The translations under genes and the position numbers were made by a program. Shown piece by piece: positions 35,194 through 43,869 of a stretch of 64,000 nt of DNA. The notes under the pieces were generated by a model. The model did not search any database. It saw only the letters and a program-made list of their open reading frames with translations, and had not been told where the DNA came from. Origin of the DNA: Hyphomonadaceae bacterium UKL13-1 (GTDB lineage: Bacteria > Pseudomonadota > Alphaproteobacteria > Caulobacterales > Aquidulcibacteraceae); the NCBI GenBank assembly GCA_001602435.1, contig CP012156.1:2128001-2192000 (forward strand), written 5' to 3'. Every line of letters starts with the position of its first letter. Position 1 is the stretch's first letter.

Positions 35194-38067
35194 TCAAATT
35201 CCACCTAAGCCATCATCAAACGTGGCGACGAGCCCCAGCAGTTTGTCGATAATCCGCTCGGTGATCTTCTTGCGTTCAAGGATTTTCGGCTTTTGCTGCA
35301 GCACATTGATGACAGTCTCCCGCAGTGGTGGTTTGCCAGTGAAGTGGTAGTCTTCGACTAGACGCTGAAATGCCGCCGGTGCAATGCCCTCTTCGCCGCA
35401 TACAGCCTCCATCGCCTTGATCCGCTCGTCGTTCCAGAAGGCCCAAAAGGCCTCTTCGACACTGGCGCCGCTATCGCGTGCCTTTGGCATATGCTGTTCG
35501 ATGAACCGCTCAATTAACTCACGCTTGCTGCGCAGCTGCGCTTCTGAGCCAAGCATGTCCATCACTAGCTTGCGTTTGCGGGCGCTCTCATCACGCTGTG
35601 CGGCATCTAGACTGTTGGCGTCCCGAGACACCTCGGCCAGCAGGCCGAGAATGTAAGCGACGTTGATTTCGTCACGCTGGATCAGCTCCAGTTCGAAATC
35701 GACCTCATCGATGATCGACACCGTTTCTGTTTCCTTGGTCCGCTTTGTCCGGTCATAGATATCGAGGTACTTACTCTTGTAGTCCTCGAACTCCTGTGGA
35801 TCGAGGGTCAGATCGTCAGGGCTGAACTGCGTGAAGCTACCCAACACATTGCGAACGCGGATCAACTCGCGGAACGCCTGCACGAAGGCCAGCATTTCGC
35901 CTTCGGTTTGCAGATCGTTCACACTGTCAACGTCCGGTACAATCTCCAGCAGCTTGGCGACGGCTGCATTGAACTGTGCGACATATTCCTCATAGGGGGC
36001 CATCAGGACGGCTTCGATGGCATCCTTGTTGGAAAACAGCGTAATCGCCTCGTCTGTTTTTGCCTTCAGGTTCCGGAAGCAGACAATGTTGCCTTGAGAT
36101 TTGACTTGGCCAAGGACACGGTTGGTCCGCGAAAACGCCTGGATTAGACCATGGTACCGCAGGTTCTTATCGACGTAGAGCGTATTCAGCTTCTTCGCAT
36201 CGAACCCAGTCAGGAACATGTTCACCACCAGTAGGATGTCGACGCGGTCCTTGTCCTGGAAGTCGCGCCGCTCCCGCTCCTTCATCCGCTTGGCGATGTC
36301 CTTGTAATAGTTGTAAAAGCTCTGACTGTCCTTCGTCGAATAGGCGGTCTGGTACATCGCGTTGTAGTCGGCGATGAACCGGTCCAGTTTTTCGCGGGTG
36401 TGCACGTTAATCGGCTTGTCCACGCCTATATTAAAATCGGGATCGCCGATCATGCCGTCGGCATCGGCATCTTCTTCGTTGGCCGTGTAGGTGAAGATCG
36501 TGGCAACGCGCAAATCGTGTTCGCCAGTCTCGCGTCGCCGCTTGAACGCCTCGTAATAGGCGATCAGCGCATCGACCGAACTGACGCACAGCATGGCGCT
36601 GAACTGGCGATTATGAGTCTTGCGATCATGGTTCTGGATGATCCAATCCACGACGCCGTTTATCCGGTCGGGGTGGTCGAAGAATTCCTTGATGTTGATG
36701 CCCGCAACCTCTTCGTCGATCAGGCTGCCATCTTTGCGCTTCAACTTGCCCCAGTATTCGACCGAGAAACGGAGAACATTTTCATCGCTGATCGCGTCGG
36801 TGATGACGTATTTATGCAGGCAATCGCCGAACAGATCCTTGGTGGTCCGCTTGGCCATCGCATTCTTGGCGAAGATAGGGGTGCCGGTGAAGCCAAACAT
36901 TTGAGCGCGGCTGAAGAATGCTACGATGCGCTTGTGAGTCTCGCCGAACTGCGAACGATGACATTCGTCAAAGATGAACACGACACGCTCGTCCTTCACC
37001 TCTTGCAGCGGCCCCTCGAACTTGTCCCGGGAAATGGCAGTGTTCAGTTTCTGTATCGTTGTGACGATCAGCTTGTGATCGCCCGCCAGCTGCTTCACTA
37101 GCGCGCGGGTGTTGTCCGTGCCATCGACAGAACCTTCGCTGAAATGGTTGAATTCCTTGGTGGTCTGGTAGTCTAGGTCGCTGCGGTCGACAACGAAGAC
37201 CACCTTGTGCACCTTCGGGTTTTCGATCAGCACCTGCGCTGCCTTGAAGCTGGTCAGTGTCTTGCCTGAGCCCGTCGTGTGCCAGATGTAGCCATTCTTA
37301 CGCCCGGCCTTCACTCGCTCGACAATCGCCTCGACCGCAAAATACTGATAAGGTCGCAGCACCATCAGGACCTTGTTGCTCTCGTGCAGGACGATGTATT
37401 TGCTGATCATCTTTGACGCATGGCACTTTTCGAGGAAGGCGTCGGCAAATGCGTCAAGCTGAGTGATCAGCTTGTTTTCGATATCGGCCCAGAAGAAGGT
37501 CTGGTTGAAATCCTGATCGCGGTTGTTGGCATAGTATTTTGTGTTCACGCCGTTCGAGATAACGAACAGCTGCACATACTGAAACAGCCCGTGGTCCGAC
37601 CAATAGGAATGGCGCTGGTAGCGGTTGACCTGGTTGAAGGCCTCCTTCAGTTCCATGCCGCGGCGCTTCAGCTCCACTTGGATCAGCGGCAGGCCGTTGA
37701 TCAGCAGCGTCACGTCGTAGCGGTTCTTGTAGCTGCCAGCCTGTGTGACCTGCGAAGTCACTTGATACCGGTTGCGGCACCATTCTTCGGTGTTAAGGAA
37801 CTGGATGTAGACGGTCGTTCCATCATCGCGGGGCAGGGCCATGCGGTCGCGCAGTATCTTGGCTTTGTCGAATACATTGCCTTTGTCGAGATGGTTCAGC
37901 ACGCGGGCGAATTCGGCATCGGACAGACTGACGTCGTTCTGTACCTCCAACTGCGCCTTCAGATTTGCGCGCAGCCCAGCGCCGTCAGTGATGGTGACAG
38001 GGTCCCAGCCCAAGCTGTGAAGGCGCTTTACCAAGCCGGATTCCAGCTGTGCTTCGGATTGGATCAT
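35194..38067 (-). CDS. hsdR: Type I restriction enzyme, R subunit (HsdR)
   Basis: This 957-residue protein is the translocating nuclease of a type I restriction system. The N-terminal PD-(D/E)xK nuclease shows Asp118 and QVELK (Glu132, Lys134). The SF2 motor has Walker A TTGSGKT (264-270), DECH (367-370), then MFGFTGTP and later helicase motifs including QAFSRTNRVLG. A C-terminal helical domain contacts the methylase. Its ATG overlaps the Abi_C gene stop by 4 bp, so hsdMS, abi and hsdR are translated as one unit. Confidence 0.96.
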   Translation of the reverse strand: MIQSEAQLESGLVKRLHSLGWDPVTITDGAGLRANLKAQLEVQNDVSLSDAEFARVLNHLDKGNVFDKAKILRDRMALPRDDGTTVYIQFLNTEEWCRNRYQVTSQVTQAGSYKNRYDVTLLINGLPLIQVELKRRGMELKEAFNQVNRYQRHSYWSDHGLFQYVQLFVISNGVNTKYYANNRDQDFNQTFFWADIENKLITQLDAFADAFLEKCHASKMISKYIVLHESNKVLMVLRPYQYFAVEAIVERVKAGRKNGYIWHTTGSGKTLTSFKAAQVLIENPKVHKVVFVVDRSDLDYQTTKEFNHFSEGSVDGTDNTRALVKQLAGDHKLIVTTIQKLNTAISRDKFEGPLQEVKDERVVFIFDECHRSQFGETHKRIVAFFSRAQMFGFTGTPIFAKNAMAKRTTKDLFGDCLHKYVITDAISDENVLRFSVEYWGKLKRKDGSLIDEEVAGINIKEFFDHPDRINGVVDWIIQNHDRKTHNRQFSAMLCVSSVDALIAYYEAFKRRRETGEHDLRVATIFTYTANEEDADADGMIGDPDFNIGVDKPINVHTREKLDRFIADYNAMYQTAYSTKDSQSFYNYYKDIAKRMKERERRDFQDKDRVDILLVVNMFLTGFDAKKLNTLYVDKNLRYHGLIQAFSRTNRVLGQVKSQGNIVCFRNLKAKTDEAITLFSNKDAIEAVLMAPYEEYVAQFNAAVAKLLEIVPDVDSVNDLQTEGEMLAFVQAFRELIRVRNVLGSFTQFSPDDLTLDPQEFEDYKSKYLDIYDRTKRTKETETVSIIDEVDFELELIQRDEINVAYILGLLAEVSRDANSLDAAQRDESARKRKLVMDMLGSEAQLRSKRELIERFIEQHMPKARDSGASVEEAFWAFWNDERIKAMEAVCGEEGIAPAAFQRLVEDYHFTGKPPLRETVINVLQQKPKILERKKITERIIDKLLGLVATFDDGLGGI

Positions 38068-38756
38068 TCGTCCTCCTCCTCGGCAATGTCCCTGAACTCT
38101 TCAAGCCGTACAAGGTAATCCTCATAGTAAAGCGAAAAGAGCGCAAAACTGTAACTCAATTTGCCATCGTAGGGATAGCTTTCATCCAGCCACGAATTGA
38201 AGTCCTGGTTGTCATCGTAAGGCACTTGTTCCAGGTCGGCTGCTTGTTCTTTTTGAAGCTCCGCTTGAGCAGCTCGCGCGCGCTTATCCTTAAGCTTGGT
38301 GAAATAAGTGTCCAGCATATAGATCAGCAGACCGCTTGAGACTTGGAGAATTGCATTGGCCAGCTTGTCATTGCTTTGGATCACCTTTGGCACAGCTTTG
38401 CCATGCGAGATGTCACCCCGCTCGTTCCGCAGAACGCCTATGAAGTGCGCGACCGAAGCAACCCGGGTTACAAAGCCTTCTTCGATGATCGTGTCGTCCT
38501 GCTGGAGCAGCTTGCCAGCGCGTTTCACGAGTGGCGATACATCAAGATCCTTGATGTCTTCGGGCCTCACTCCCTCTTCCAAGGAAAGAATGATCGTCTT
38601 CGACACCCCTTCGACAAGCGCCTTGCATGTCTCGATGCAGATGTCCGGGTGGCTCGTGACGTTCCTTTCCGCCTTTTTCATCAAAGGGAGGTAGTAGCGG
38701 AAGTCGGGGCACTCTTTGGCGTTTTCGATTATGAGCAATTCAGCTGGGCGCATCAT
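38064..38756 (-). CDS. Abortive infection protein, Abi_C/HEPN type
   Basis: This 230-residue protein carries an abortive-infection C-terminus (Abi_C) domain. The segment RNERGDISHGKAV (110-122) fits the HEPN RNase motif R-[N]-x6-H (Arg110, Asn111, His118). The C-terminal part is acidic and helical (AAQAELQKEQAADLEQ, ending EEEDE). No membrane segment is seen. It sits between the methylase-specificity fusion and hsdR, with a 4-bp overlap into hsdR; I infer an RNA-cutting back-up to restriction, or an inhibitor of it, but no function is proven. Confidence 0.82.
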   Translation of the reverse strand: MMRPAELLIIENAKECPDFRYYLPLMKKAERNVTSHPDICIETCKALVEGVSKTIILSLEEGVRPEDIKDLDVSPLVKRAGKLLQQDDTIIEEGFVTRVASVAHFIGVLRNERGDISHGKAVPKVIQSNDKLANAILQVSSGLLIYMLDTYFTKLKDKRARAAQAELQKEQAADLEQVPYDDNQDFNSWLDESYPYDGKLSYSFALFSLYYEDYLVRLEEFRDIAEEEDE

Positions 38757-38772
38757 ATCAAATACAAATCCG

Positions 38773-41022
38773 CTAAGACTTTTCTACGTCAGGGTCTTGG
38801 GGCCTAATTTGGCCGGAAATCGATTGTATCTTTGAATCTATAGCCGAGAGCGTCGCTGCGATTTTTCTCTGCTCATCAGTGTGAGGAACCCAAAAGGTTA
38901 ACTTTTCAAGGTTCCCTTTTGATATCCCCAAAACGGAAATGCCTTGTGCGATGCGCATGATTTGCCGACGCATTGGTGCACTGCGCAGCAGATATCCGGA
39001 AAACCCAACTACGAGGCATCCAATTTTCGGGCGTGCTATGTAGGTATGCAATCCAGCCACAAGCGAGCGCTCACGAACTTCAACAATCTCGATTGCCTTG
39101 CCAATGTCAGCATAGTCCTCGGACGCGTCAGCAATCACGACGTCGCCGACGCGGCAGTATTCTTCATCAGAAAATGGCTTTAGTGTACTGTTTGAACCAA
39201 CAAAAGGAACGATCTCCGCTGATTGACGAAATAGCGGACGGAATTTCGTGTGGATGTCACCATAGTGGATGTTCTGAACATTCCCGCCGTGATGAGTTAG
39301 GAACTCACGGGAAAGGCTATTTGTCTTTACCCAAGTGAACACTTCTCCCAGCCGCTTTTGCTGCCAGTCGGGGAAGGCCTGCCCATTGTCTCGACTGAAT
39401 CGAAGCTGCTTGCTGAAAAGCTTCTGCATCAACCAGGCTTTGAAGTTTTGCAGGGCTAAAAGGTTAGCACCAACTGGGGGTAAAATGCCAAGCTCTTTAC
39501 AGAATAGTGAGATGGCAAGTTCTGCTTCCAGCAGTTGTTGATGTGCCGCCTTTGATCGCTCGTGCACATCCTCTAAGCTGATCTCGGCTTCCTCATCGAA
39601 TGTGTCGACATAGCGGGGAATATTTAGGTTGTAGTCGTTCTCTTCAATTTCAGCCCGCGTGGCGCGGCGACTGAACCTATCTTCAGCTATCCGCCCGCGG
39701 TACGCGGAAACGATACGATCTACATCGCTATTTCTTAAGAAGTTTTGGTTCTTTGCCTTCTCGAAACAACTCGCAGCATCGATAAAAAGCACGTCTTCAG
39801 TCTCCCGGCATTTCTTGAATACCATAATGCATGTCGGGATGGTCGTACCGTAGAAAATGTTTGGGGGCAGGCCTATAACGGCATCCAGCCAGTTGCGATC
39901 CTTGATCAAGTACTGACGAATATGGCCTTCGGCGCCGCCACGGAACAGTGCTCCGTGGGGAAGAATCACCGCCATGGTTCCATTGTCGTCTAGGTGGTGC
40001 AACATGTGTTGAACAAACGCGAAATCGGCTTTCGACGCCGGGGCCAGTCTGCCATACTGACTGAATCGGTCATCGGTCAACAGCAGTGGGCTAGAGGACC
40101 AGTCGGCACTAAACGGCGGGTTGGCGACGACAGCATCGAACCGCATGCCGTCATGCTGAGGGTGTTCCAGTGTGTCTTCTTGCTTGAGGTCAAAATGACG
40201 ATAGTGCACCCCATGCAGGATCATGTTCATGCGGGCGAGGTTGTAGGTGGTGCGGTTCATCTCCTGCCCAAAGAACTCGGACACGTCTGCTTCCTTGGCC
40301 ACGCGAAGCAACAGGGAACCGGAGCCACAGGCGGGATCATAGACCGATTTCAGCCGTGTCCTGCCTGTGGTCACAATCCGGGCAAGAATGGTAGAGACCT
40401 GCTGCGGCGTGTAGAATTCGCCCGCCTTCTTACCAGCACCGCTAGCGAACTGTCCGATGAGGTATTCGTAGGCATCGCCAAGAACATCGCTGTTCGCCTG
40501 ATCCAGCTGGAAATCAATCTCGTCGAGATGTGTTAGGACGCGTGCGATCAGCGTATTCTTGGCCTCTTCTGTGCGGCCGAGTTTCGTGGAGGTCAGGTCG
40601 AGGTCTTCGAACAAGTTGTCAAAATCATCCTCGGACTCCGTGCCCATGGTAGAACGCTGGATGTTGTTCAGGATGGCGGTCAGATCGGCCAGGATGAACT
40701 GGCCGGGCTTAGATCCGCGTTTGGCGATTTGGCTAAACAGCTCGGAGGGGCGAAGAAAGTAGCCCAGAGCGTCGACCGATGCTTCGCTGACGGCGTCAAG
40801 AATTGCCTTGCCATCCGCGGTAGTCTCATTGACCGAAAGGTAATCTATGTTGTCCTGCTTGAGCACATCGTTTGCATAGAGATGCATCCGCTCCGACAGG
40901 TATTTGAAGAAGATGAAACCCAAGATGTAATCGCGAAACTCATCTGCGTTCATCTTGCCGCGGAGAGTGTTGGCAATATCCCAGAGTTTCTGTTCGAGCT
41001 TCTTTTTCTGCTCATCGGTCAT
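38773..41022 (-). CDS. HsdM fused to a half HsdS (type I methylase-specificity fusion)
   Basis: The first 480 or so residues are a complete HsdM adenine methyltransferase: N-terminal helical domain, SAM motif DPACGSGSLL (229-238) and catalytic NPPF (301-304), ending in the usual NIPRYVDTF. Instead of stopping, the frame continues into the second half of an HsdS: the central conserved region (FKAWLMQKLFSKQLRFSRDNG), one target recognition domain (about 555-690, with IHYGDI) and the distal conserved helix (EQRKIAATLSAIDSKI). The first recognition domain is missing. Total 749 residues. The start at 41022 is preceded by GAAGA. A dimer of such fusions would be expected to read a palindromic split site. 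Confidence 0.9.
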   Translation of the reverse strand: MTDEQKKKLEQKLWDIANTLRGKMNADEFRDYILGFIFFKYLSERMHLYANDVLKQDNIDYLSVNETTADGKAILDAVSEASVDALGYFLRPSELFSQIAKRGSKPGQFILADLTAILNNIQRSTMGTESEDDFDNLFEDLDLTSTKLGRTEEAKNTLIARVLTHLDEIDFQLDQANSDVLGDAYEYLIGQFASGAGKKAGEFYTPQQVSTILARIVTTGRTRLKSVYDPACGSGSLLLRVAKEADVSEFFGQEMNRTTYNLARMNMILHGVHYRHFDLKQEDTLEHPQHDGMRFDAVVANPPFSADWSSSPLLLTDDRFSQYGRLAPASKADFAFVQHMLHHLDDNGTMAVILPHGALFRGGAEGHIRQYLIKDRNWLDAVIGLPPNIFYGTTIPTCIMVFKKCRETEDVLFIDAASCFEKAKNQNFLRNSDVDRIVSAYRGRIAEDRFSRRATRAEIEENDYNLNIPRYVDTFDEEAEISLEDVHERSKAAHQQLLEAELAISLFCKELGILPPVGANLLALQNFKAWLMQKLFSKQLRFSRDNGQAFPDWQQKRLGEVFTWVKTNSLSREFLTHHGGNVQNIHYGDIHTKFRPLFRQSAEIVPFVGSNSTLKPFSDEEYCRVGDVVIADASEDYADIGKAIEIVEVRERSLVAGLHTYIARPKIGCLVVGFSGYLLRSAPMRRQIMRIAQGISVLGISKGNLEKLTFWVPHTDEQRKIAATLSAIDSKIQSISGQIRPQDPDVEKS

Positions 41023-41243
41023 TCTTCGCGTCCCCAACTGGTTTATAGGCAAGTTTGCGCAACAAGCCCGCAAAAGAAGGAAGTGAAAGGCGAAAATTGC
41101 AATGCTTCGCCTATGCTTACAACGCTGGGCTGCTTCGCGCCAGCCATGGCCACATGTCCAAGGTCACCGCTGAAACGCCTGACCCAGATCCATAAAATCT
41201 GGTCAAGAAATTACAGAGATGTCGCGCGCCGTCTTTTAGCCCC

Positions 41244-41576
41244 TCAATTCATCGCGGGGAAGGGATGGAGCGGCTTGCCCGTGAACGGCGCGACCTTGAT
41301 CTCCCCCTCCCGCTTGCGGGCTTGGGCTATATCGTAGCTGTTCTGCATCCGCATCAGGGTATCCATCGACACACCGAAAGCCTTTTCAATCCGCAAGGCC
41401 ATTTCCGGGGAAAGGTGTGCGCGCTCATTGAGCAGCGTCGAGAGCGTCGCCCGCGTCACACCCAATACCGCCGCTGCCGCCGTGACCGATAGACCCAGAG
41501 GTTCGATGATCTCATGCTTCACAAAGCTACCCGGATGGGCCGGGTTCTTCAATCGAAAACCAGAAATCGCGTCCAT
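41244..41576 (-). CDS. higA: HigA-family antitoxin (XRE)
   Basis: This 110-residue HigA antitoxin has the pattern NPAHPGSFVKHEIIEPLGLS, then the helix-turn-helix AAAAVLGVTRATLSTLLNERAHLSPEMA and IEKAFGVSMDTLMRMQ. It follows the remains of its toxin gene by 9 bp with AGGAGG before the ATG at 41576. The antitoxin is intact while the toxin has a nonsense codon, so this module probably survives only as a repressor or as protection against related toxins. Confidence 0.9.
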   Translation of the reverse strand: MDAISGFRLKNPAHPGSFVKHEIIEPLGLSVTAAAAVLGVTRATLSTLLNERAHLSPEMALRIEKAFGVSMDTLMRMQNSYDIAQARKREGEIKVAPFTGKPLHPFPAMN

Positions 41577-41585
41577 GGCCACCTC

Positions 41586-41876
41586 CTAGTGGTAATCCTC
41601 ATAGTCCAAGTCGATGATCTCGAACTCGTCCTGATTGATCCGAAACGTTAGCCGCCAGTTCTTCGTCACGAACAGGCTCCAAGTGCCCTTGCGGTCGCCG
41701 GTCAGAAGATGTGCCCTCCAACTTGGCACCGTCCGCAACTCGTCCTCCTGCTCCATGTCTTAGAGGAAAGTCACCATGCGGCGGATCTTGGCTACGACAA
41801 CCGGCTGCAATCCGCTAGCATCATCGCTCTCGATGAAACGCCGCAATCCCTTATGGAACACGTCTCTGATCTTCAT
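41586..41876 (-). pseudogene. higB: HigB-family toxin gene with an internal stop
   Basis: Translation from ATG 41876 gives a HigB/RelE-like protein: MKIRDVFHKGLRRFIES..., then after 38 codons an in-frame TAA (41762-41760). The same frame continues to 41586 with the second half of the toxin (PSWRAHLLTGDRKGTWSLF, VTKNWRLTFRI, DLDYEDYH). The full length without the stop would be 96 residues, normal for HigB. A single base change could have produced the stop. It sits directly before higA and after a palindromic operator, as an intact higBA would. Confidence 0.85.
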
Positions 41877-41900
41877 GCCTCAGCCTATTAGACAGATATG

Positions 41901-41922
41901 TATGGCGTCAAGTGACGCTATA
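41901..41922. promoter_or_regulatory. Palindromic operator of the broken higBA module
   Basis: GCGTCA (41905-41910) and TGACGC (41913-41918) flank AG, with further symmetry outside (TAT/ATA). The site is 25-45 bp before the toxin start and would bind HigA at its own promoter. Confidence 0.5.
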
Positions 41923-42132
41923 CACTTTCTTTATGGCCAAGCCTTAGCTGTTGACGTTGGTGTTGCCACGGGATTTCAAAGCGGACTTTAGTGCCGATGT
42001 AGGTAACGACCTTTAGAACAAGTTTCGAGCAATTAGCTTCTGGTTCGGCTTAGCTTTAAATTGCTGAGCACTTGTTCGCCGCTCAGTGGTGGAACCAATG
42101 TCAAAGCTAAACAATGTACTGTTCAAGGCGGA

Positions 42133-42624
42133 CTAGGCAGGCGGCTTTTTGGGGAAAGTTTGTAAATACCGCCCATAGTGACCCGATGCCCAATCTCTAA
42201 CCTCCCCTGCCCGCCAACGATGGCGGCAACTGCCAAAATGGGTTGGTTGTGGGAAGCCAATTGCCGGGTTTCGGGTTCGCTCCCAAATGGCCTTTCGTCC
42301 GAGTTTCAAGTAGGCGCAAACCATAGCAGTGGTCCACCATTCATCGTTTTCCCAACCATTTGACAGCGTTACAGGAACAGTTGTCGGCGTTGGCGACATT
42401 GCGGGCTCTTTTGTCGGTTTTTCGTCTTGCAGCTCGACTCCAGCAATGAGTCCATCGTTGGCTGCCGGGTCGGAGTTGGCGACCTGATCATTCGCCGCTT
42501 CAACCGGCTCTGGTTCTGGCGGTGGCAGATTTACCGACAACGTCGGTTCAGCTCTTTCCGATGTCCATCCGCCAAACATATCCATTTGGGCGGAGTGGGC
42601 TGGTTCGGGTTTGCGTTTAGCCAT
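42133..42624 (-). CDS. AlpA-like DNA-binding protein
   Basis: This 163-residue protein has a polar, Pro/Glu-rich N-terminal half (about 1-100) and a C-terminal winged-helix AlpA/excisionase-like domain: WWTTAMVCAYLKLGRKAIWERTRNP followed by FPQPTHFGSCRHRWRAGEVRDW. Such proteins act as excision directors or regulators on integrative elements. The start at 42624 (MAKRKPEP) has GGGGGGAG upstream; the frame extends back to 42891 inside the transglycosylase gene. It is the last gene of the conjugation operon, 4 bp after the previous stop. Confidence 0.75.
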   Translation of the reverse strand: MAKRKPEPAHSAQMDMFGGWTSERAEPTLSVNLPPPEPEPVEAANDQVANSDPAANDGLIAGVELQDEKPTKEPAMSPTPTTVPVTLSNGWENDEWWTTAMVCAYLKLGRKAIWERTRNPAIGFPQPTHFGSCRHRWRAGEVRDWASGHYGRYLQTFPKKPPA

Positions 42625-42628
42625 GGCT

Positions 42629-43369
42629 CTATCTCCCCCCTGAAGTGTGGCACTGACGGCGATGGCGAATGCCTCGACCCGCAGCAAGCGCGAGATAGCA
42701 ATCCACGGCATCGCGAACATAGCCTTGGGTTTCGGTAATGTCGGGGACGCGACCAAGGCGCGCGACACGACCGGGGCCGCTGTTGTAGGCGGCAAGTGCC
42801 AGCCGCAGATCGCCGAACCGACCGATTTGGATGGCCAGATAACGCGCACCCCCTCGCAGGTTTTGCTCAATGTCGAAGGCATTGGTGACACCCAATTCGC
42901 GGGCGGTGCCTGGCATCAATTGTGTCAGGCCACGCGCACCAACAGGACTGACTGCAGCGGGATCATAGGCACTTTCGACGATCACCAACGCGTGGAGAAG
43001 TTTTGGATCGAGGCCTGTTTCAGCGGCGATCTGAGAGATCAACTCGTCCAATGGCTGATCAGCAGGCAAGAGACGGACTTCGCCATAATCGGGAACAGGG
43101 TCAATCACGAATGGATCAGATCCAGTTTCAGAAACAGGACTAGGCCTCTGGCGCGGACTGGCAGGCGCGGCTTGCTGCAATACGCGCGGGAGAGTCTGAG
43201 GCGGTAGGATGGCCCGTTGAACCATGGGCGCTCGATCAACAGCCATGCCGGGTTCAATAAACAGACCCCCACCTGCTTGGGTCCAGTCAGGCGGATCGGC
43301 GCTAGCTTGCGTTGCAAGTGCGGGAGTGGCGAGTAGACTGATCGCGAGAAGGACTTTTCGACTTACCAT
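42629..43369 (-). CDS. Conjugative lytic transglycosylase (TrbN/VirB1-like)
   Basis: This 246-residue exported protein has a signal peptide (ends near ALATQASA) and a C-terminal SLT domain (about 105-225) with the catalytic Glu in LVIVESAYDP and the following GARGLTQLMPGTARELG and AAYNSGPGRV motifs. It opens peptidoglycan locally for assembly of the conjugation channel. It overlaps the traF gene by 7 bp. Confidence 0.9.
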   Translation of the reverse strand: MVSRKVLLAISLLATPALATQASADPPDWTQAGGGLFIEPGMAVDRAPMVQRAILPPQTLPRVLQQAAPASPRQRPSPVSETGSDPFVIDPVPDYGEVRLLPADQPLDELISQIAAETGLDPKLLHALVIVESAYDPAAVSPVGARGLTQLMPGTARELGVTNAFDIEQNLRGGARYLAIQIGRFGDLRLALAAYNSGPGRVARLGRVPDITETQGYVRDAVDCYLALAAGRGIRHRRQCHTSGGR

Positions 43370-43869
43370 GAAATAACCTCCTGATAGGTTCCGGACAGGT
43401 CGCGTTTCAACACAGGGCCGAAATAGCGGCTGTCAAAGCTAGATGGGTGATCGCCTAGAAGAAAAACTTCGGTGGGCAAAAGGGTGTGGCAGCCGACCCA
43501 GAACGGCAGCAAGGTGCCCTGGCTGTCGCGTCGGTCGGCACGGACCGCGCGACCGTGCACTGTGACCGTCCCTGCTCGGCGGCAGACGGTTTCTCCAGGC
43601 AGTGCGACCACGCGCTTGATGAGCATGGTGTCGGCTGGATAGCCGAGTTGGCTACCCAGATAATCTTTCGCATTCTGGTTCATCGGCATCGCGATAATGT
43701 CGCCGTGCTTAAGATCACCGACCCCGCCAGTACGGACATAAAGCCCTTTCTGCATCGAGATCGTCTCATTGATGATGGCAGGCGGGTTGGCCACCAATTC
43801 TGGTAAGGCTGGTGCCGACGCCAAAAGCGCATTGGCGACCACGATGGAAACAAGGGCGCTGGTATTCAT
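43363..43869 (-). CDS. traF: Conjugative transfer signal peptidase TraF (S26 family)
   Basis: This 168-residue membrane-bound serine peptidase has the S26 signature: an N-terminal anchor, the nucleophile Ser38 in ETISMQKGLY, the general base Lys in MLIKRVVALPGE and the final box FLLGDHPSSFDSRYFGPV. In RP4-type systems TraF processes and cyclises the TrbC pilin, so its partner here is the TrbC at 52092-52424. It overlaps trbI by 4 bp. Confidence 0.9.
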   Translation of the reverse strand: MNTSALVSIVVANALLASAPALPELVANPPAIINETISMQKGLYVRTGGVGDLKHGDIIAMPMNQNAKDYLGSQLGYPADTMLIKRVVALPGETVCRRAGTVTVHGRAVRADRRDSQGTLLPFWVGCHTLLPTEVFLLGDHPSSFDSRYFGPVLKRDLSGTYQEVISW

